Origin: Magicicada septendecula
Lineage: Eukaryota; Arthropoda; Insecta; Hemiptera; Cicadidae
DNA: 64,000 bases
Assembly: GCA_034769895.1 (NCBI GenBank)
Contig: CM068369.1
Coordinates: 150,139,574 to 150,203,573 of the forward strand
Direction: 5' to 3'
In this document: in pieces, positions 58,399 through 64,000 of the stretch
Numbering within the stretch: position 1 is the stretch's first letter
Layout: every line of letters starts with the position of its first letter
Program-made: the position numbers and the translations under genes
Notes under the pieces: generated by a model
What the model saw: the letters and a program-made list of their open reading frames with translations, nothing else
The model's database searches: none
What the model was told of the DNA's origin: nothing

Positions 58399-59254
58399 CT
58401 GATTATTGTATGAATGAAGGATTCCTAGAATGGCAACACAAATATGCTTGAGTACGTCTATATTTTCTTACCGTCGTAAGTCCCTTTCTTGGCACATCCC
58501 TGTCCTCCAGAAACTTGAAAGCTTCGTATGCAAACCACCTACTGACATAAATTTCGTCTCTTCCTGGAACAATAAAAAAATAGAATGCATGAAAACATTG
58601 TAAGAAAAATACAATAAGTACCTATGATATTAATTACAAAAAAGTATGTATGTCTTATGAAAATAAAACATTTAAAAAAAAATGAAAATAAAACTTTTCT
58701 AAACAAAAGTATTAACGTTGTAACACTGTTATTATTTATTATGTATGTTTGTAATTTTTCTTTGTGTAATGCCGGAGCACGTCACAATGTTAGTGGTCAT
58801 CACAGCATTACAAGCATTAATTTCAATTCGATTTTATGTACAAGTCTTTCCAGTACTTGTGATGCCGCCACTGGTAGCAACTCATAGCAGCTACTCAATT
58901 GTGCTCACGAGGCTGAGTGAACCCCGAAATTCCAAGCACTAGTAGTTATTTATACATTATATATATATATATATATATATATTATATTATATTTATATAC
59001 AACTTACCTTTTCCTGTACCCTGGCTGCTTTTTATTTTACTTTTCTCACGCCGGTAGGAAGACAGCAAAGATATCACCTTCTTCTTACATTGGTCCGCAG
59101 ATATATCCATCTCAGCTCCTATTTCCCTCCAGGCATCTGCTTTCAATGGTTTTTTAAAATGATTTTTATGTTGAGGATCCCACAGAAGAGATTTGTTACG
59201 ATAAGCATCGATACGTTTTATCAAATTTTCTTCTGACCACTCCATAATTACCAC
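56834..59254 (-). CDS. MADF/BESS-type Harbinger DNA-binding protein, three exons
   Basis: Inferred minus-strand exons are 59254-59008, 58563-58472 and 57382-57008. Donor GTAAGT and acceptor TTCCAG/TTACAG sites and phases all fit, giving 237 codons. Exon 1 has the MADF (Myb/SANT-like) domain: LIKRIDAYRNKSLLWDP, WREIGAEMDISADQC and KVISLLSSYRREKSK. Exon 2 has an IYVSRWFAYEAFKFL strip common to MADF transposon proteins. Exon 3 has a basic RPIKRAKG patch and a BESS-like FFTYVAAKVNKY..IQ segment. Such proteins bind the transposon ends and help import the transposase. After the stop at 57008-57010 the same frame stays open, Pro/Ser-rich, for another 57 codons to 56834, so that stop may be a recent nonsense change. 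Confidence 0.82.
58958..58982. repeat. (AT)n tract
   Basis: About twelve AT units, within the first intron of the MADF gene. Confidence 0.9.
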
Positions 59255-59444
59255 TCAAAAGGCACAAAACAGTAATCACATGCGCACAAAAAACAACGAA
59301 CCTCTCACGCTCCCGTCCCAATCTGAACTGCGAACACACAAAGTGTTCGTTGAAAAAACCGACTGGAGATGGATCGTGACGCGCTGTGCGCGCGCAGTTC
59401 GTGCGCAGCTCCAAACCCCGTACTAATCTAGAGAACTTGCGGCG

Positions 59445-59478
59445 CGTGCGCCGCGCAGCGCGCAAGTGTATACCCACC
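59445..59478 (-). repeat. Right TIR of Harbinger element
   Basis: On the minus strand GGTGGGTATACACTTGCG then GCGCTGCGCGGCGCACG. It shares TATACACTTGCG exactly with the left end. Confidence 0.85.
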
Positions 59479-59688
59479 TGACGCTAGTAACATCAAATGC
59501 GCTGACGCATGTGCACATCAGTAAATGTCCGGTGCGCACCTAGCGAGCCACTTCATAATCTAATACTTTATACGGCACGTTGAATCACGTCCTTAAGTTG
59601 AGTACTACCGCGCCACCTGGGCGTGACTGCTTCCCGTGCTTTTCTTTCAGACTAGACTCATGAGTTAAAAAAGTGTAACCGATTAGTG

Positions 59689-59870
59689 GCCGGTGCTCGT
59701 GGCTGAGCGCTGTAATCCAAGCTACATTGGAGGCCGGGTGACGAGGATATGCCGCTGCGAAGTCGTGGGTTCGAATCCTAGCGCCGGTGAGACACGCCTC
59801 GGGCCCGACTTCGAACAGCCAAATGTCACCTTACCATTGTTTTGACATGGAATCCATAGGTATGTAATGT
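59689..59870 (+). mobile_element. tRNA-derived SINE
   Basis: CCGGTGCTCG, then an A box TGGCTGAGCG at 59700-59709 and a perfect B box GGTTCGAATCC at 59768-59778, followed by a unique body ending near GTAATGTCTTACTCG. The boxes are about 58 bases apart, longer than a normal tRNA, and no cloverleaf closes, so it is a SINE, not a tRNA gene. A different family from 30049-30394. The 3' end and target duplication are not clear. Confidence 0.75.
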
Positions 59871-60250
59871 CTTACTCGCACGTTTCGCGAAAATCGACCG
59901 TTATGTTTCAAATGTACCGTCGGCATACCACTATCTCACGAACCGCTCAACCAATACCAGCAAACCAGGTGTCAGGTGATCGAGTCACTCGGCCCCCTTC
60001 CACCAATAGTACTGAGAATTTTGACAACTGACTTCAGTCGCCTCTAGGCTTTGTCTGCGTGAGGGTGTTTTTGCGCCGAAAATTTTTAAATTGCTCCACT
60101 AAAACTTAAATATCTCGGGAACTGCAAGTCCGATCGCGAAAATACGAAGTGCGTTGTGATCCTCAAAACTAAATCTCTCCAACAACACCAATTCCGAGTA
60201 CCAGAAGCACTTTCAGAAAATAATAACAACATTTGAACTCAAAAATTTGA
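59871..60250. other. Unassigned GC-richer DNA
   Basis: Less AT-rich than most of the window with several CpGs. It may belong to the element that encodes the basic protein fragment just downstream. No motif was recognised. Confidence 0.35.
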
Positions 60251-60646
60251 AATGCCTCGACCTAAAAATCGCGATAAAACTCGAACCAAAATTTTCAAAC
60301 GAAAACCGGCAAATCCTACGCAGAGCGTCAACAGGCCTATCGTTTGAGACTAGAATCAAAGAAATCGGCCGAGAACTTAGAAAATGGCAACCATTTGAAG
60401 ATTGACGAAACCCCGTCAGCGCCCAAGCGGCCAGCATCTCCGATACCTGGGTTATCCGGCGTGCCCCCAAAGCGACTCAGATCGAGCGTACGGCTAGCTA
60501 GCAAGAAAACAGACGATGAGAACATTAAGACGATGAGAGCTGTTTATTTAACCAACCCTTCATTCCTTCCCAAAGCACAAGTCTGCCATGATTCCATGTC
60601 TACCGGTAGTCCCACGACTACCAGGTTTAATTTTTTTTCTATGTAA
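60251..60646 (+). pseudogene. Basic low-complexity protein fragment, unrecognised
   Basis: An ATG at 60251 begins MPRPKNRDKTRTKIFKRK; after a frameshift the reading continues as GKSYAERQQAYRLRLESKK and then a Pro/Ser/Lys-rich stretch (TPSAPKRPASPIPG, PPKRLRSSVRLASKK) to a stop near 60646. The AERQ.AYR.R helix resembles the N-terminal basic motif of several transposon proteins, but the family cannot be named. No downstream domain is present. Confidence 0.45.
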
Positions 60647-60649
60647 TAA

Positions 60650-60781
60650 TACGCATAAATATATTCCCGTATTGTCAAGTTGTTAAGAGAATTTAGGAAC
60701 AGTAATTAGTAGTTGAGCTGACACATTTTTAACTTTTCCAAGTTCATAATTTACACGTAATTAATGCGGTCCAAGTCACTG
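60650..60781. other. AT-rich spacer
   Basis: Nothing recognised. Confidence 0.4.
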
Positions 60782-61211
60782 TATGATAATTATATAATTT
60801 ACCTTATAATTTCCGTCAAGTGACGTCAAGCGTAATTTGTGCTGGGTTACGCGTTTCAGGCCACGTGACCCATCTGCAGACCTTCACTCCAAAGGAGCTC
60901 GTTATATAATAAAATCCATATTAAAACAAACACATAATAAAGAAATATGGAAACTACACTGAATGAACATATTATAAGCGTACTATAATCGCACCGTGTC
61001 GGTTAATAGTACGCTTATAATATGTTCATTCAGTGTATTTTATATATTTGTTTATTATGTGTTTGTTTTAATATGGATTTTATTATATAACGAGCTCCTT
61101 TGGAGTGAAGGTCTGAAGATGGGTCATATGGCCTGAAACGCGTAACCCAGCACAAATTACGCTTGACGTCACTTGACGGAAATTATAAGGTAAATTATAA
61201 TAATTATCATA
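60782..61211. repeat. 430-bp palindrome, arms about 205 bases
   Basis: 60782-60986 is the reverse complement of 61006-61211 with only scattered differences, around a 19-base centre (60987-61005). Arms contain GAGCTCCTTTGGAGTGAAGG, CGTAACCCAGCACAAATTAC and GCTTGACGTCACTTGACGG. The right arm carries CTGAAGA-stem-GAAA at 61113-61138; the left arm has CTGCAGA instead. No coding. Likely a pair of inverted Penelope-type terminal segments or a foldback element. Confidence 0.9.
61113..61170 (+). ncRNA. Hammerhead-like ribozyme motif (candidate)
   Basis: CTGAAGA (61113-61119) fits the CUGANGA core. GGGTC-ATAT-GGCC forms stem II, GAAA lies at 61135-61138, GCGTAA (61140-61145) pairs with TTACGC (61157-61162) as stem III, and GTC (61168-61170) is a possible cleavage triplet. 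Its downstream ACTT can pair with AGGT before the core. A five-base bulge between stem III and GTC is atypical, so activity is doubtful. Confidence 0.4.
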
Positions 61212-64000
61212 ATTTATCGCTACGGATTTTAATTAAGCAAAAACACAACTAAAATTTACTTAATAAAATTTATTTAATAAATTAAATTAAATTACTATAC
61301 CAAACCAATTTAATAATTATCAATTTAATGAGTTTAATTGGTTTTAATAATTAATTGATTTAATTTAATAAATTAAATTAATTACATTTATTTAATAAAA
61401 CATTTTGAAGTTCGGTACTTACTACACCACACTACTGTGACCCCTTTAAATTGGGAGGAGAGTCCGTATAAGTTCCAACAGAGGTTCATTTGAGTCCTAT
61501 ACATCATTGTCTCATATTATCTGACAGCAGGCACAAATTATTCAACTCCTCGTTAAGTTGCAACTAACTGTCCTCTGAAGGTGTCCTTGAAGCAGTGGGA
61601 AAAATCTCTTATTAATTTCTTTGTTACTGCAAAACATTTTCATGCAAACTTCATATAGTCTACAAACCTTTGCTTTATTAATATTGAATATCTTGTAAAC
61701 ACATTTATGTATTAAGAAACTGTAGATGAAAATGAAATATATGTTTAATCAACTTTTACATATTTTACATTTTTAAAGAAAACAGTTTCTACAGTTTATA
61801 AAAATAATTTGTCATTATATTTTATGAACTATTATATTTTATATATTTTAGAAAATTATTTAGTACGTATAAGTTGACAACAATCTATGGTAAAAAATTG
61901 GCTAATTTACAATACCGTGTGCTAATTTTAAAATATTGTTTGCTGCGTTCTAAAATATTTTAATGGATTTAAAAGCAAAATAAAAAACTAACGTTCTCTT
62001 AAAAAGTATTATGTGATAAGTTAAATAACATAATCAAACATTAACAGATACAACTAATTTGAACTGTAGAATGTTTACAGCTATTCTGTTGTGTGATAGG
62101 CATACAAAATATGTCTATAACAACAACAGTAATATTCAGATTTGTCTATCTCTCTAATCTATGTTTAAGATAGTTTGTACAAACTCTGAATTTGTATATT
62201 TTTATCTACATGTTCTTGCTATCACCTGCTATAAGACATACGGTAATATTTTGATACTCTACAAAAAATAATATGTTGCCTATCATCAAATAAAGCAGCT
62301 TGTGTCAAAGCGATTAACAATTTGCGGAAGGAAAGTATTGAATATTAGCACATTATATATTTTAAGCCATAGAATATGACTGTTATTACCCAAATTAACT
62401 AATTTCTATATTAACTTGTCAATTCTGGTAACGTTTTACTAGTAACGACTAAAAATATCTTTAGATATTAATTGTGAATGACTATAACTCCAATAACACT
62501 AAGAAAATATGATAACTTGGAAATTTCATAACTCAATATTTTAGCTATTTTTATTGCTTATGACACTTTAAAAATCTAGGTCCGTAGAAATTTAACAAAG
62601 TTTCCCCGCAAAACATGCATGATATCAGTAAGCTCATTAATATATTTCAGTTTCGTAAATTCTTTCAAACTATTTGTAGAAAATTACCCCTTTACGTTCC
62701 TTTAATGTACCTAATGTAGGCCTACATACGAGAACAATTTTGCATTACACCTAATTATGATAGTGCTCTATGATTATAAATTTTAATTAAACACAAGTTT
62801 CATCTTTATAAGAAACAATATGAGTCAGCTGTATTGACTGCTAATACATACACACGCACACACTTTACACCATGAATCGATACTGATTATGAGTTTTACA
62901 GAGACCCAACATAAAAAACCTTACATGATATAAAACCGTGGTAACTCACTAAAAAAAACTTTCAAACAAATTACAAGAGGTGTACTATTTCGTATCTACT
63001 GGCATTAAATGTGATCGCAATGCGTGATCATGAACACACATATAGAATCTTGTATGACATTGTATATTGTTAATAATAAAAACAATTATGAATTATGTAA
63101 ACTTTGAAAACAGAGTATCTAACCTGTTTGTCAAAACATGATTACTGCTAACATACCTACGGTATGTTCACAACTCCTACCATATCTACAAGTTAAGCAA
63201 AACGTCTTGTAGGATTTAGTATGAAAGGAAATAAGAACTGTGCTCTGATTGAAATTTAAAACAGGGAATCACAAAGAGATAACAAACCTCACTCCGTATT
63301 GCTGAAAATTGTTAGCTTGTTTGTTTGAGACTTCAGAACGCTTCTCACTGGAAAGATATGACGGGTGCTTCAGTGTTCACGGATACATCACGATTACACT
63401 GTTAGAACTCTACAACGGTATTGGCCCCAAACGAAATTATTTTATTAGCAACTTTCTTCCAAACACTGCAAAAGTTTTAGTAATTTAATCTATAATATAA
63501 TTCCCGTCAAAAAAATTATTCTAACTTTTAGCTGATAGCCTACTTTAGTCATTTTGTCTGCAGCTCGGACAGTTTTCACATTGCCCATATAGGGGTACAA
63601 AACAAGGGTATTATTATATTTACACTTTTTCACTGTTTAGTCCAAGTACACTAATTAAGTACACCTGTCACATGACAATTTCAATTCAATTAAGATATAT
63701 CGTTTTCAACAGACAAATTTGTAAGAATATTACCTATATAAAAATAAATAATGTAGACTATGCTACATTATATGCTACATAAATCCAACTCTACGCCCGA
63801 TCCTTCACAATCTAGGCTTTGTTGGTGGCGGGCACTAGCTGTTACATTTTAATTGGCTAATAGGACAATCATAATGAACTTCTGACAAGGTTGTGTGTAC
63901 CGCTTGAAAACCCACCGTAACCCACGTTGGAATTGATCGTGCGATTGGTCTACATGATCGGTAGATGGCTGTACATGAACAGCGAACGATGGCGTCAGGG
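61212..64000. other. AT-rich DNA, nothing assigned
   Basis: 61260-61390 is low-complexity TTAATAAATTAAA-type sequence. No gene, RNA or element ends were recognised through the end of the window. Confidence 0.45.

Larger units (their letters stand above)
55900..59481. mobile_element. PIF/Harbinger DNA transposon with two genes
   Basis: Left TIR starts at 55903 (GGTATGTATACACTTGCG), right TIR ends at 59478 (reverse complement GGTGGGTATACACTTGCG); about 34 bases match with some changes. Flanking triplets are TTA (55900-55902) and TGA (59479-59481), an imperfect form of the 3-base TWA target duplication of this superfamily. Length is about 3.58 kb. It holds a plus-strand DDE transposase and a convergent minus-strand MADF protein, the normal two-gene set. 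TIR-proximal sequence is rich in CpG and GCGC strings. Confidence 0.88.

Noticed and set aside
59689..59790. Functional tRNA gene
   Set aside because: A and B boxes are present, but the spacing is too long and acceptor, D and anticodon arms do not close; it reads as a SINE head.
1..64000. CRISPR array, bacterial operon or prophage-like system
   Set aside because: No regularly spaced direct repeats of that type, no ribosome binding sites or dense coding. All long frames are eukaryotic transposon or receptor sequences.

Overview
This window reads as nuclear DNA from an insect with a large, AT-rich, transposon-filled genome. The evidence is one intact seven-transmembrane gustatory receptor (48624-49778, minus), a family confined to arthropods and close relatives, set among many decayed retroelements and DNA transposons. 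There are no bacterial features: no operons, ribosome binding sites or dense coding. The order cannot be fixed from sequence alone.

Layout. 1-8.8 kb: two 5'-truncated Jockey-like retrotransposons in opposite orientation (1572-4110 minus; 5080-7080 plus) and the first of two copies of a 235-bp repeat. 8.75-10 kb: a probable non-autonomous Helitron sitting in an hAT end. 11.5-28.2 kb: fossils of an R1-type element, another Jockey-like element and several RTE-like endonuclease/reverse-transcriptase pieces, a 320-bp MITE, three copies of a 170-bp repeat, and a 780-bp hAT derivative with a perfect 8-bp target duplication. 28.9-32.2 kb: three short retroposons, each with a clean target-site duplication (a tRNA-derived SINE, a 5'-truncated copy of the same family, and a 308-bp (AAT)n-tailed element). 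33.9-35.1 kb: a Penelope-like element arranged as an almost perfect palindrome with an 11-bp target duplication. 35-43.6 kb: T-rich DNA, then a minus-strand Ty3/gypsy element with broken pol, a 67-bp stub of its 5' LTR and a minisatellite 3' of integrase. 43.7-48.6 kb: another TIR element, a (GA)n tract and unassigned DNA. 48.6-49.8 kb: the gustatory receptor. 51.9-55.8 kb: a second palindromic Penelope-like element and a third, decayed one. 55.9-59.5 kb: a nearly complete two-gene PIF/Harbinger transposon with TIRs. 59.7-61.2 kb: a tRNA-derived SINE, a fragment of an unrecognised basic protein and a 430-bp palindrome with a hammerhead-like core. 61.2-64 kb: unremarkable AT-rich DNA.

How the parts work together. 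The only likely host gene is the receptor. Within the Harbinger element, a DDE transposase and a convergent MADF-type DNA-binding gene form the usual two-protein mobilisation system; the MADF gene is open through three exons, while the transposase carries a one-base deletion. The most interesting structural theme is that two independent Penelope-like insertions share one design: an inverted copy of the endonuclease/3' region in front of the sense copy, a roughly 40-bp unpaired extension at one end, and an 11-bp target duplication. Hammerhead-like CTGA..GAAA motifs occur in one of them and in the separate palindrome near 61 kb.
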